Shown here: in pieces, positions 24,873-32,582 of the stretch | Layout of the letters: each line of letters starts with the position of its first letter | Position numbering within the stretch: the stretch's first letter is position 1 | Assembly: GCA_027306925.1 (NCBI GenBank) | Contig: DAHUXW010000019.1 | Coordinates: 1-36,799 of the forward strand | Direction: 5' to 3' | From: Acidimicrobiaceae bacterium | GTDB taxonomy: Bacteria; Actinomycetota; Acidimicrobiia; Acidimicrobiales; Bog-793 | Length of the DNA stretch: 36,799 nucleotides | Translations under genes and position numbers: made by a program | Notes under the pieces: model-generated | The model's database searches: none | What the model was told of the DNA's origin: nothing | What the model saw: only the letters and a program-made list of their open reading frames with translations

Positions 24873-25583
24873 CTAGGTGCGCGGCGGGTCGACAGTGCGA
24901 TGTCGCACGAGATACTCGCTGTTCACCCGTTGAAGCTGTTCGGGCGTGTCCACCGTGAACCAGTGCTCCGGCTGCACAGCGGAGCACCGAAGCTCGCGCA
25001 GGTCGATCAACTGGCTCCACACGTCATAGAAATCCGCACCCTCTCTCGTGAGTCTGCGGATTCTCGCCGGATGCAGGATCTGGATTCCTGAGCAGTAGAT
25101 CGGCGAGGGTCGGTTCCGATCGATAGCCGTGACAAAGTGATCATCTTCGAAGATGTAATCCCCCTCCAGTCCCTCGATCGGTTGCACTGGGACGATCATC
25201 CCCGCAGGACTTCCCTGGTCGCCATAGTCGGCAGCGAGCGCAAGGAAATCGAGATCCGTGACGTTGTCGCAGGTGAGCACGAACACCGGCTCGTCCAGCT
25301 CGGAAAGCAGGGTGTTGTACAGCCACCAGCTGTTCGAGTGGCCTTCGGTGTTGATGATGCTGCTGACCGACTGCTCGACCAGATGTGGCGCGACCTTCAC
25401 CGCGAGGTAACCAACAGTCACATGTACGTGCGGAACGTGCGCGCGCACTTGCCGGATCCCGTGGGCGACCAGCGTCGAGTCCAGATAGGACAACATCGGC
25501 TTCGGCACTGTCGCCGTGAACGGCATTAGGCGCCGGCCGCGCCCAGCCGCCATGATGACCGCGTGCCTGATGCCGGGCACCAT
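24873..25583 (-). CDS. NTP_transferase-fold nucleotidyltransferase (LicC/sugar-1-P type)
   Basis: About 236 residues. The N-terminus IRHAVIMAAGRGRRLMPFTATVPKPM (in parts, about 5-30) is the nucleotide-binding signature of NDP-sugar and CDP-choline pyrophosphorylases. VTVGYL (about 56-61), the Asn/Tyr-rich segment NSWWLYNTLLSEL and VLTCDN (102-107, metal-binding Asp) follow as in LicC. The C-terminus HWFTVDTPEQLQRVN is also typical. With a LicD-like gene in the same operon, activation of a phospho-alcohol or sugar for surface decoration is likely. The junction with the upstream stop reads GTGATG, so GTG 25586 (4-base overlap) or ATG 25583 is the start. Lower-GC codon use than the flanking core genes suggests transfer. 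Confidence 0.84.
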   Translation of the reverse strand: MVPGIRHAVIMAAGRGRRLMPFTATVPKPMLSYLDSTLVAHGIRQVRAHVPHVHVTVGYLAVKVAPHLVEQSVSSIINTEGHSNSWWLYNTLLSELDEPVFVLTCDNVTDLDFLALAADYGDQGSPAGMIVPVQPIEGLEGDYIFEDDHFVTAIDRNRPSPIYCSGIQILHPARIRRLTREGADFYDVWSQLIDLRELRCSAVQPEHWFTVDTPEQLQRVNSEYLVRHRTVDPPRT

Positions 25584-26533
25584 CACTCTTCAGAAGGCTC
25601 GGCGGCGATCAACCCCTTGATCTCCTCAGGAGTGAGACGCTCCGCGCTGGCGGTCGAGAGCCCCGAGGCCATCGGGCGCGGTGCCCGGTCGTTGAACGCG
25701 ATCACGAAGTGGCGGAGGCCCCCGATCTCGAGCGCTCTCGTGTAGGGGAGCTCGAGGTCTCCGATCAGGATCTCATCCGTGCGCTCCCCAGGTCTACCTT
25801 CGACTCGCTCCCAGGATCCGCCCCGCATCTCGATCCAGGTATCGAGCACGTCCTGGATCTTGGCAGCTCTCATCTCCCGGCAAAGGACTCGCCCGGCAAA
25901 CTCGTCCGAGCGATCTATCGCCGTCTCCACGAGCGCCACCGCCTCGTCGACGGAAAAGAAGAATCTGCGCATTTCAGGACCCGTGGTGCGGATGACGCCC
26001 GAGCTCTCGTGCATGCGCTTCCAGATCGGCAGCACCGATCCCGTTGACCACGCGACGTTGCCATATCGGACGCAGAGAAAGCGCGTCTCAGCCGTTCCGT
26101 TCAGCGAGCAGAAGGTTCGCTCCATCAACGCCTTGGACAGACCGTAGGTGTTTCGGACCGGAGGTGCCGCCTTGTCGGTCGAGATCCCGATGACCGTCTC
26201 GGCCTGCGAGTCGATCGAAACACGGACTACGTTTTCCGAACCTACGACGTTCACGTCTATGCACTCGAGAGGTTGGCGCTCCGCCAGGTCGACGAACTTC
26301 GTCGCGGCGGCATGGATCACAAGGTTTGGCTCGTAACGGCGGAATGCGTCGCGCACCGACTCGATGCTGGTGACATCGAGTGGAATCACCGTGCAGCCCG
26401 TGATCTGCGAGGCAAGAGCATTCTGCTTGTTGTTGCGAGCCCCGAGCACGATCTCGTAGCGATCCTTCAACGCGAGCGCGAGGCGCTTTCCGAGGAACCC
26501 CGATCCGCCGGTGATCAGCATGGTCGGCTTCAC
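25583..26533 (-). CDS. NAD(P)-dependent epimerase/dehydratase, CapD/PseB-like
   Basis: This 316-residue extended SDR has the Rossmann motif GGSGFLG (9-15), a D-V-T-S segment (53-56), HAAATKFVDLAERQP (about 74-88), STDK (118-121), and the catalytic pair Y130-x3-K134 (YGLSK). It continues with VRYGNVAWSTGSVLPIWK and a RRFFFSVDEAV segment, as in UDP-GlcNAc 4,6-dehydratases and 5-epimerases of the polysaccharide-biosynthesis (PF02719) group. It probably makes a modified UDP-HexNAc for the glycan handled by this operon. GTG 26533 is chosen because it forms a GTGA overlap with the small upstream frame; ATG 26521 (with AGGTGA upstream) is equally possible. The first 88 residues of the longer open frame are shadow. 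Confidence 0.86.
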   Translation of the reverse strand: MKPTMLITGGSGFLGKRLALALKDRYEIVLGARNNKQNALASQITGCTVIPLDVTSIESVRDAFRRYEPNLVIHAAATKFVDLAERQPLECIDVNVVGSENVVRVSIDSQAETVIGISTDKAAPPVRNTYGLSKALMERTFCSLNGTAETRFLCVRYGNVAWSTGSVLPIWKRMHESSGVIRTTGPEMRRFFFSVDEAVALVETAIDRSDEFAGRVLCREMRAAKIQDVLDTWIEMRGGSWERVEGRPGERTDEILIGDLELPYTRALEIGGLRHFVIAFNDRAPRPMASGLSTASAERLTPEEIKGLIAAEPSEE

Positions 26534-26718
26534 CTGGCCAGTACTTCCCTCGCTTGTTGAATCTGCGATCGGATGTGGGGCGGCCGCGCTCCCTCGAGTA
26601 GCGCGGTGGCGCCCGATCCTTCGTAGCCAACTGCGCGCCCGCGTCCCATGGCTTCGCCAAGTTGGGACGATCGTCGGTACGCTCGCCGATGATCCCCGGA
26701 ACCTGAGGAATTCATCAC
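26530..26718 (-). CDS. Small 62-codon frame wedged between two operon genes
   Basis: GTG at 26718 overlaps the LicD-like stop by GTGA, and its TGA overlaps the next GTG by GTGA, so both junctions are four-base couplings. The peptide starts MMNSSGSGDHRRAYRRSSQL and ends PHIRSQIQQAREVLAR. It is basic, with a predicted helix at the end, and has no signal peptide, Cys or membrane segment. I do not recognise it. It could be a real small protein or only a coupling reader that lets ribosomes cross a 190-base spacer. The double exact overlap is the main reason to list it. Confidence 0.4.
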   Translation of the reverse strand: MMNSSGSGDHRRAYRRSSQLGEAMGRGRAVGYEGSGATALLEGARPPHIRSQIQQAREVLAR

Positions 26719-27467
26719 GGCTGACAGTGCTCCGAGAGGTTCGTGACGTCGTCGATGTCGACGCAGTCGTACTCCCGCGAAACAATCGCAGGGCTGTCTC
26801 GCTCAGCGTGCCAATCCTCTTTCGGAGTACGCCAGTCCCCGTACATGGCGGTGAGCTCGCGCTCGTGATCCTCCGACTTGAGCCAGGTGCGTCCGAACAG
26901 CTCGAAGGGCACCAGCGGTTGTGCGGGGATCTCGCCGACGACTTGGGTAGTCGAGAACCTGCCGTAGTAGCGGTGTCGCTCGCCGACCTTCGTCACCTTC
27001 CCAAAGTCGAAATGGATCCCGGAGCGCTTCAGCTTCAGCACGCTCAAGTCACCAGCTGCGTTGCGAACGGCCTCGATGAGGTGGAACCCATTCGCCTCGA
27101 GAGCCGGGATGCTCGCCTGCATTCGCTCGAAGTCCGTGTCGCGAAAGGCGAAGTCCACGTCGGCAGTGTCGTGCGCCAGGACCCGTCCCTCGCGCGCCCA
27201 TCCGAGGAGCAGTCCACCCCATATCCAGTAGCGATCGGCCATCGGTGTCGACTCGAGGACATCGTGAAGCCGACGCATCTCGACGGCCACGAGCCACCTG
27301 GCCGCAGCCACCACGATACGGCGACCGACCGGAACGTTGCGCAGCTGTTCGCCGACATGACGCGCGGATCCGAGCGCCCGTTCTCTCACCGCGCGACCCG
27401 TGCTGCGGGCGCCGGTCGCCGCGAAAGCCAACTCCCCATCCACATACCTCGACTCAGCTGTAAACAT
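26715..27467 (-). CDS. LicD-like nucleotidyltransferase-fold transferase
   Basis: About 250 residues from ATG 27467. The core YWIWGGLLLGWAREGRVLAHD (in parts, about 80-100) and TADVDFAFRDTDFERM (about 101-116) give the GG-x-LLG and DxD pattern of LicD/fukutin-like proteins. That group transfers phosphocholine or related phospho-alcohol groups to surface sugars. HFDFGKVTK and the C-terminal TWLKSEDHERELTAMYGDW-x-TP-x-DW motif match the LicD end. The open frame reaches 27626, but the extra 53 residues look non-coding; the ATG lies in an A/T-rich patch without a clear ribosome site. First gene of the overlapping operon running left to 24873. Confidence 0.78.
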   Translation of the reverse strand: MFTAESRYVDGELAFAATGARSTGRAVRERALGSARHVGEQLRNVPVGRRIVVAAARWLVAVEMRRLHDVLESTPMADRYWIWGGLLLGWAREGRVLAHDTADVDFAFRDTDFERMQASIPALEANGFHLIEAVRNAAGDLSVLKLKRSGIHFDFGKVTKVGERHRYYGRFSTTQVVGEIPAQPLVPFELFGRTWLKSEDHERELTAMYGDWRTPKEDWHAERDSPAIVSREYDCVDIDDVTNLSEHCQP

Positions 27468-27889
27468 GTAAACAATGGCAAATAGCCGCAGCGCGGGTCG
27501 CACGACGCGTCGCAGCTCTACGGTTGTGACGTTAGCGCGAGGGCGCGATCGAATCCACGGTCTGGCTGATGGATCTGGCGAAGCGGGCGTGACAGGTATC
27601 GGCATCCCGAAGCCGGTAGTTCTCACCCTTGCTCTCGAGGACGCGGCGCCGACGGGTGAGGCGGCCGAGAATGGCAGCGACGAGACGTGTGGATCCGAGC
27701 GCTTCGGTCCAATACTCGATTGGCGAGTTCCTCGTCGCGATCAGGCTCGCGCTCGTGGCCGACGAGGGCACGTCTGGCGGGTCCCTGGAGGAACTGGAGA
27801 CCGTCGACGGGAAGGGACTCGGAGGGCGGGCCAACGACGTACCGAGCGGCCGGCGCTCGAGTGCGTGACGCGACTCGTGCCACTTGCGA
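27468..27889. other. Upstream region of the sugar operon, no intact gene
   Basis: About 420 bases between the LicD-like start and the transposase relic. A tandem 8-mer TGTAAACA occurs twice at about 27460-27475, overlapping the LicD start region, in an A/T-rich patch that could hold the operon promoter. Beyond it, plus-strand frames such as EFLVAIRLALVADEGTSGGS may be the eroded upstream part of the transposase but cannot be aligned with confidence. Confidence 0.4.
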
Positions 27890-28443
27890 GGCCGTCTGGC
27901 TCGGACGAGTGGACCACCCATCGGCGCGACGAGCTCGTCGGCGAGCTGCGCCAGACCCCCGCCCTTCACCGCCTTCTGCGAGCGCACTGCGGAGGGGAAG
28001 CTGCGCGTCAACAAGGGCGCCGTCCGAACGAGGAGCGCTTCGACGGCAAGTTCATGCTCCGCACCGACGACACGCCCACGCCCACCGATCTCGCCCTCGC
28101 CTGCAAGCAGCTCTAGGGGGTCGAGGCTGGATGGCGCGACTTGAAGGGAACGCGCAAGGTCCGCCCGGTCTTCCACTACCGCGAGGACCGCATCCGTGCA
28201 CACGTCCAGCTGTGCTGGCTCGCCCTCCTGCTCATCCGAACGATCGAGCGCACGACGGGCGACACGTGGCGCAACGTGCGCAACGAGCTCGAGCGCATGC
28301 ACCTCGTCACGCTCGAGACCAAGGAGGGGCGCGTCGCCCAGCGCAGCGCGACGACGGCTCGCCGGCGGGAGATCGTCCAGGCCCTCGAGGTCGCCGAGCC
28401 GGCCCGCATCTACGACTTCACGTTGCCTGAGCCCGTCGCGTAG
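27890..28443 (+). pseudogene. IS1634-like (IS4 superfamily) transposase relic
   Basis: The C-terminal half of a DDE transposase is readable across frames: RRDELVGELRQTPALHRLL, GKLRVNKGAV, EERFDGKFMLRTDD, then TDLALACKQL followed by TAG (28114-28116), GVEAGWRDLKGTRKVRPVFH, YREDRIRAHVQLCWLALLLI and the tail PARIYDFTLPEPVA. Intact relatives read LA-x-GYKQLLEVERGWRDMK at the stop, with the catalytic Glu (E in VE-x-GWRD) just after it. A frameshift near 28025 and the nonsense codon prove inactivation. With the serine-recombinase relic at 24415-24860, it brackets the low-GC sugar operon. Confidence 0.82.
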
Positions 28444-28837
28444 TCCCAGGTCACAGTGTCGCGTAGTAACACGACCGCCGCGGCGCCTCGCGCCTGTTTC
28501 CCCTGATCAGCGCCCAGTTCTAAGGCCTTCGGTTGCCTACGATCTCCGGAAGTCCGGTCCGTGCGCGACGGTCAAGCGGGCACGGATCAGTGGCAGCGCC
28601 GCACCACCGGTTCAGCGTTGCCCTGACTGGCAAACACCCTGTCCAAATCGCTGTTGCGACCCACATCGACGCCGGAGGTGCCCATTTTCACACCTGCTCG
28701 CTATTTGCGAGCAGGTGTTGCCCTGGTCAGCGAGGTGAAGCCACTACGGAGCCGGAAATGACACGGATCACGACGAGGGCCCGCGTCGCCGGGGCGCGAT
28801 AGCGAGAGGCACACCACCTGGTCAACGGCCAGTTTTG
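28444..28837. other. Intergenic stretch with a long perfect hairpin
   Basis: About 390 bases between the transposase relic and tRNA-Val. No coding frame is convincing. The one strong structure is the 12-bp hairpin at 28690-28718 (separate entry). Confidence 0.5.
28690..28718. repeat. 12-bp perfect inverted repeat resembling the tRNA-Val anticodon arm
   Basis: ACACCTGCTCGC (28690-28701), loop TATTT and GCGAGCAGGTGT (28707-28718) form a perfect stem. The stretch ACCTGCTCG-N6-GCGAGC is shared with the tRNA-Val gene 170 bases away (28864-28884, same strand and spacing), which is its anticodon arm. It could be a transcription terminator without a U tract, a transposon end, or the scar of an integrase that targeted this tRNA. 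Confidence 0.5.
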
Positions 28838-28911
28838 TGGGCGCTGCCGGACTCGAACCGACGACCTGCTCGTTGTAAGCGAGCTGCTCTGACCACCTGA
28901 GCTAAGCGCCC
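28838..28911 (-). tRNA. tRNA-Val (anticodon UAC)
   Basis: A 74-base minus-strand cloverleaf: acceptor GGGCGCT with AGCGCCC and discriminator A, D arm TAGCTCAGGTGGTCAGAGC, anticodon stem GCTCG/CGAGC with loop CTTACAA giving UAC, and T arm GTCGGTTCGAGTCCGGC. The CCA end is not encoded. It lies between the mobile-DNA scars on its left and core genes on its right, a common boundary for islands. Confidence 0.95.
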
Positions 28912-28999
28912 TCGCGTGACCGTCGCCACGGGCCCGGCGGGCCAGGGCGCCGACGCGCGGCGCCAATCTTCGCGCCGTCGCCGAGTGTCGCGCACCGGG

Positions 29000-29656
29000 T
29001 CAGGTGCTGAGCGAGGCGAGCGGCTCGATCGCCGTGACGCCCACCGACGGCCCGCACGCGCTGAACGACGCGGCGACCGATAGCCGGGAGCCGCCACCCG
29101 GTGGGAGCACGTCGATCGCGCCGACGCTCACGCAGCCGACGCCGCCGACCGGGACGTTGCCGACGACGAGGTAGAACGCCGCGACGCCATGCGCGTCGAG
29201 CGTCATACGTGCCGGAGGTGGGCCGGTGTCGCGCGTGGCGACCGCCACGGCCTTGCCCGAGGACCCGGGTGCGGAGCGGAACGTGACCACGGGGTAGCCG
29301 GTCATCGAGCACGGGGTCGACGCGGTGCTCGTGAGCGTGAACGCGATGTCCGCCGACCCGGCGCCCGTCGAGCTCTTCGCGACGGCCTCCGCGAGCGTGA
29401 GCGCGGCGGACGCGCACGCGGGCGCTGCGCCCGGTCCCGTCGTCGCAGTCGAGCTCGACGGCAAGGTCGTGCCGGACGACGTCGGCGAGGTCGTGGTCGT
29501 CGCGGTCGACGACGTCGTCGTGCTCGCGCGGGGGGCCGGCGGTGGCGACGAGCAGGCAGCGAGCAGGGCGCCTCCGGCGAGGAGCGCGGCGACCGCGGTG
29601 GCCGTCCGGGTCCGTGCCGGTCGTGCGTGCGTACGTCCGAGCATCCCCCGATGCAT
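29000..29656 (-). CDS. DUF4232 secreted lipoprotein
   Basis: This 218-residue protein has an N-terminal lipoprotein signal, ending in the lipobox LLAAC (MLGRTHARPARTRTATAVAA, then LLAGGALLAAC). A Ser/Thr/Pro-rich linker (about 42-75) follows, then a DUF4232 domain with CASAALTLAEA, STASTPCSMTGYPVVTF and a C-terminal VGCVSVGAIDV. This domain is common on actinobacterial cell surfaces and its role is unknown. ATG 29656 is chosen; ATG 29644 is possible and leaves the signal intact. The gdh stop lies just upstream (29662), so it may be the last gene of the gdh transcript. Confidence 0.85.
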   Translation of the reverse strand: MHRGMLGRTHARPARTRTATAVAALLAGGALLAACSSPPPAPRASTTTSSTATTTTSPTSSGTTLPSSSTATTGPGAAPACASAALTLAEAVAKSSTGAGSADIAFTLTSTASTPCSMTGYPVVTFRSAPGSSGKAVAVATRDTGPPPARMTLDAHGVAAFYLVVGNVPVGGVGCVSVGAIDVLPPGGGSRLSVAASFSACGPSVGVTAIEPLASLST

Positions 29657-29661
29657 ACCAG

Positions 29662-30942
29662 CTACGGGAACAGGCCGCGCAGTCGCGTCGCCTCGGCGAC
29701 GCGCTCGACGCCGAGCGCGACCGCGCCGCGCCGGAGCGACACGCCGAGCCGCTCGGCGCGGTCCCAGGTCGCGTCGAACGCCCGACCCATCTTGTCGTGG
29801 AGCCGGGCGGCGACGAGGTCGGCCTCCCACGGGTAGCCCTGACGGGACTGCGCCCACTCGAAGTACGACGCCGTGACCCCGCCGGCGTTCGCGAGCACGT
29901 CAGGCACGACGACGACGCCACGGCGCGCGAACACGGAATCGGCTTCGGGCACGGTCGGCCCGTTTGCCGCCTCGACGACGACCTTCGCGCCGAGATGCTC
30001 CGCGACGTCTGCGGTGAGCACGCCTGCGAGCGCCGCCGGGACGGCGAGCTCGCTCTCGATCCTGAACAGCTCCCCGGCGCCGATCGGGTCCGCGCTCGGA
30101 AAGCCGCGCACGGTCCCGGTGCGGGCGACGTGCTCGGCCAGGCCCGCGGGGTCGATCCCCGCGGGGTTGTGGACCGCGCCGGCGACGTCCTCGACGGCGA
30201 CGACGCGCATCCCGAGCGACGTGAACAAGTAGACGAGCGGCGCGCCGACCTTGCCGTAGCCCTGGATCACGACCCGGGCGCCGGGGACGCGCATGCCGAG
30301 GCGTTCGAAGATCGCCTGCGTGCACTGCACGACGCCGGACGAGGTCGCGCCGAGGTGCCCGGCGCTGCCACCGATCGCGAGCGGCTTGCCCGTCACGACA
30401 CCGGGCGTCGACTGCCCCGAGATCATCGAGATCGTGTCCATGATCCACGCCATGACGCGCGCGTCGGTGTTCACGTCCGGCGCAGGGACGTCCCGGTCGG
30501 GTCCGAGGAGGGTCGCGACGTCGAACGCGTACCGGCGCGTGACGCGCTCGAGCTCCCCGAGCGAGAGGGGCGCGGGGTCCACCGCAACCCCTCCCTTCGC
30601 GCCGCCGAACGGGATGTCGACGACGGCGCACTTCACGGTCATCTCCGCGGCGAGCGCGGTGACCTCGCGCACGTCCATCCCGCCGCGGAACCGGATGCCG
30701 CCCTTTCCCGGGCCTCGCGAGGTGTCGTGGTGCACCCGCCAGCCACGCAGCACCTCGACGTGCCCGTCGTCCATGCGGACCGGTACCGCGACCTCGAGGA
30801 CGCGCTCGGGAATCGCGATGATCCTGCGGAGCCCGGCGTCGAGGCCGAGCTGCTCCGCCGCGTCCTCGATGAGGCCGAGCACGGCCGCGAGGGGATCGAA
30901 CGGCTCGCCCGCCGGCCCACCGGCCGGTGTCGCGGCGTTCAC
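29662..30942 (-). CDS. gdhA: Glu/Leu/Phe/Val dehydrogenase
   Basis: This 426-residue NAD(P)-dependent amino acid dehydrogenase catalyses reversible oxidative deamination, most likely of glutamate. Substrate-site residues are in GPGKGGIRF (K80), MTVKCAVVDIPFGGAKGGV (K104, catalytic K116) and PAPDVNTDARVMAWIMD. The dinucleotide fold has VIQGYGKVGAPLVYLF (GxGxxG, about 235-250). EAANGPTVPEAD and LANAGGVTASYFEWAQ are strongly conserved. Length fits the hexameric 45-50 kDa class. The GTG start at 30942 overlaps the transporter stop by GTGA, so the two are translated together. The symbol is assigned by family; leucine specificity cannot be excluded. Confidence 0.9.
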   Translation of the reverse strand: MNAATPAGGPAGEPFDPLAAVLGLIEDAAEQLGLDAGLRRIIAIPERVLEVAVPVRMDDGHVEVLRGWRVHHDTSRGPGKGGIRFRGGMDVREVTALAAEMTVKCAVVDIPFGGAKGGVAVDPAPLSLGELERVTRRYAFDVATLLGPDRDVPAPDVNTDARVMAWIMDTISMISGQSTPGVVTGKPLAIGGSAGHLGATSSGVVQCTQAIFERLGMRVPGARVVIQGYGKVGAPLVYLFTSLGMRVVAVEDVAGAVHNPAGIDPAGLAEHVARTGTVRGFPSADPIGAGELFRIESELAVPAALAGVLTADVAEHLGAKVVVEAANGPTVPEADSVFARRGVVVVPDVLANAGGVTASYFEWAQSRQGYPWEADLVAARLHDKMGRAFDATWDRAERLGVSLRRGAVALGVERVAEATRLRGLFP

Positions 30943-31844
30943 GGGCTCGGGAGCTGCCCGCCGTGCGCGGCCGCGCGACGTGGCGCCTGGGTGAGGCGCT
31001 CGTCGCCCGCGCTCGAGACGATGAGCGGCGAATGGCTGAGGACGAACAGCGAGAAGAACATCACGCCGAGGAACACTCCTTCGACGACCTCGCGCCCGCC
31101 TGACAGGCGCAGGCGGTCGCCGAACAGCCAGATGCCCATGACGATGCTCGCGAGGGGGTTCACGATCAGCAGCGCGGACTGCGAGGCGGCGACGGGTCCG
31201 GCCTCGAGCGCGTGCTGGCTGATGAGCAGCCCCGACAGGCCGGCCACCGCGACCGCGTACGCCTGCCAGTGGCTTAGCACGAACCACGGCCCACGGCCCC
31301 ACTGGTCCGCCGCGGTCTTCACGAACGCCGCCGTCAGGGCGAACGCGATTCCCCCGGCGACGCCGAAGCACGCCGCCCTCCACGACCGGGGCCCACGGCG
31401 GGCGAGCAGGGTCGCGGTGACCATCCCCCCGACCGACGCGACGAGCAGCAGGATCCAGTCCTCGCGCTGCGGGCGCTGGTGGCCCCCGACCGCTGAGCTG
31501 ACGCCGAGGAACACCCCGAGGCCGATCGACGTCCCGACGACGCCCGTCCACTCACGCCAGCCGAGCTGGCGGTGGAACCAGATGCCGAGGATCACGAGGA
31601 GAAAGAGGAGCTCGGTCACCATGACCGGCTGCACCGCGGACAGGTCGCCGAGCGAGAGCGCGACGGCCTGGAGCAGGAAGCTCACGGTTGCGAGACCCAG
31701 GCCGGCGATCCACACGGGACGCCGCAGCACGCTCGCCATGAGGCTCCGCGCCGCCGACGGACCCGCCTCTTCGATGCCGACACGCTGCAGGATCGTGGCA
31801 AGGGCGTTCGCGCCTGCGGCGAGCAGGGCGAGCACGATTGCCAT
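30939..31844 (-). CDS. DMT/EamA-type membrane transporter
   Basis: This 301-residue protein has ten hydrophobic helices in two similar halves, the drug/metabolite transporter layout. MAIVLALLAAGANALATILQRVGI opens helix 1 (shown in two parts: MAIVLALLAAGANALA, TILQRVGI). Helix 3-4 has LSAVQPVMVTELLFLLV and the second half mirrors it with GPVAASQSALLIVNPLASIVMG. The substrate is unknown. ATG 31844 has AAGGG close upstream. Its coupling to glutamate dehydrogenase hints at export or import of an amino acid or a related metabolite, which is inference only. The C-terminal 25 residues are polar. Confidence 0.82.
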   Translation of the reverse strand: MAIVLALLAAGANALATILQRVGIEEAGPSAARSLMASVLRRPVWIAGLGLATVSFLLQAVALSLGDLSAVQPVMVTELLFLLVILGIWFHRQLGWREWTGVVGTSIGLGVFLGVSSAVGGHQRPQREDWILLLVASVGGMVTATLLARRGPRSWRAACFGVAGGIAFALTAAFVKTAADQWGRGPWFVLSHWQAYAVAVAGLSGLLISQHALEAGPVAASQSALLIVNPLASIVMGIWLFGDRLRLSGGREVVEGVFLGVMFFSLFVLSHSPLIVSSAGDERLTQAPRRAAAHGGQLPSP

Positions 31845-31897
31845 TGCCCTTGTTATAGCCGAGCGCGCCCCGCGGCGCCGCGCCGCGCGCACGCTCA

Positions 31898-32509
31898 CTA
31901 CTCGATCGGGCGCGCGAACGTCCAGCTCCTGCGGTGGACGTCCGTGAGCCCGAGCCTGGCCACGGCCCGCCGGTGCTCGGGCGTCGGGTAGCCCTTGTTG
32001 CGCGCGAAGCCGTACCCCGGGTACTCGTGCCCGAGCTCGACCACCATCCGGTCGCGCGTGACCTTCGCGAGCACGGACGCAGCAGCGACCGCGAGCGACG
32101 TCCGGTCGGCGCCCGCGGCGACGACGGCGTGCGGATGGCCCGTGAAGTCCACGACGCCGTCGACGACGAGCGCGTCGGGCGGCTCGCCGAGCCCGGCAAT
32201 CGCCCGGCTCGCGGCGAGCGCCTGCGCCGCGGTCATCCCGAGCTCGTCGCACTCGAGCGCGCTCGCGTGGCCCACCGCGAACGACCTGCACGCGGCAGCG
32301 AGCAGCGGGAAGAGCGCGTCGCGAGCGCCCGGCGACAGCGCCTTCGAGTCGCGCAGCCCGGCGGGCATCGCGACGAGGCTCGCCGCGTCGACGACCGCGA
32401 CCCCGACGCTCACCGGACCGGCCCAGGCGCCGCGCCCGACCTCGTCGACGCCGGCCACATGCCGGCAGCCCCCCTCGAGCATCCGGGTCTCGATCACGCC
32501 GTCGGGCAC
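31898..32509 (-). CDS. rnhB: Ribonuclease HII
   Basis: The enzyme cuts RNA in RNA-DNA hybrids and removes misincorporated ribonucleotides. The catalytic motif AGVDEVGRGAWAGPVSV (D22, E23 with this start), DSKALSPGARD, ALVVDGVVDF and the family block SLAVAAASVLAKVTRDRMV are all present. The C-terminal GYGFARNKGYPTPEHRRAV is diagnostic. Length of about 203 residues is normal. Starts in frame are GTG 32509, GTG 32497 and ATG 32482; none has a strong ribosome site, and longer versions would overlap cofC. It is divergent from cofC with about 70 bases between. Confidence 0.92.
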   Translation of the reverse strand: MPDGVIETRMLEGGCRHVAGVDEVGRGAWAGPVSVGVAVVDAASLVAMPAGLRDSKALSPGARDALFPLLAAACRSFAVGHASALECDELGMTAAQALAASRAIAGLGEPPDALVVDGVVDFTGHPHAVVAAGADRTSLAVAAASVLAKVTRDRMVVELGHEYPGYGFARNKGYPTPEHRRAVARLGLTDVHRRSWTFARPIE

Positions 32510-32582
32510 CCGGCCGAGGCTACCGAGCGCGCGCTGCTGGGTGCGGACCTCGACGAAGCCGCCGCTGCCTACACTCCAGGAG

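Noticed and set aside
27460-27475. Tandem TGTAAACA as an operator or origin element
   Set aside because: Only two copies and overlapping the start codon region; insufficient evidence beyond an A/T-rich promoter patch.
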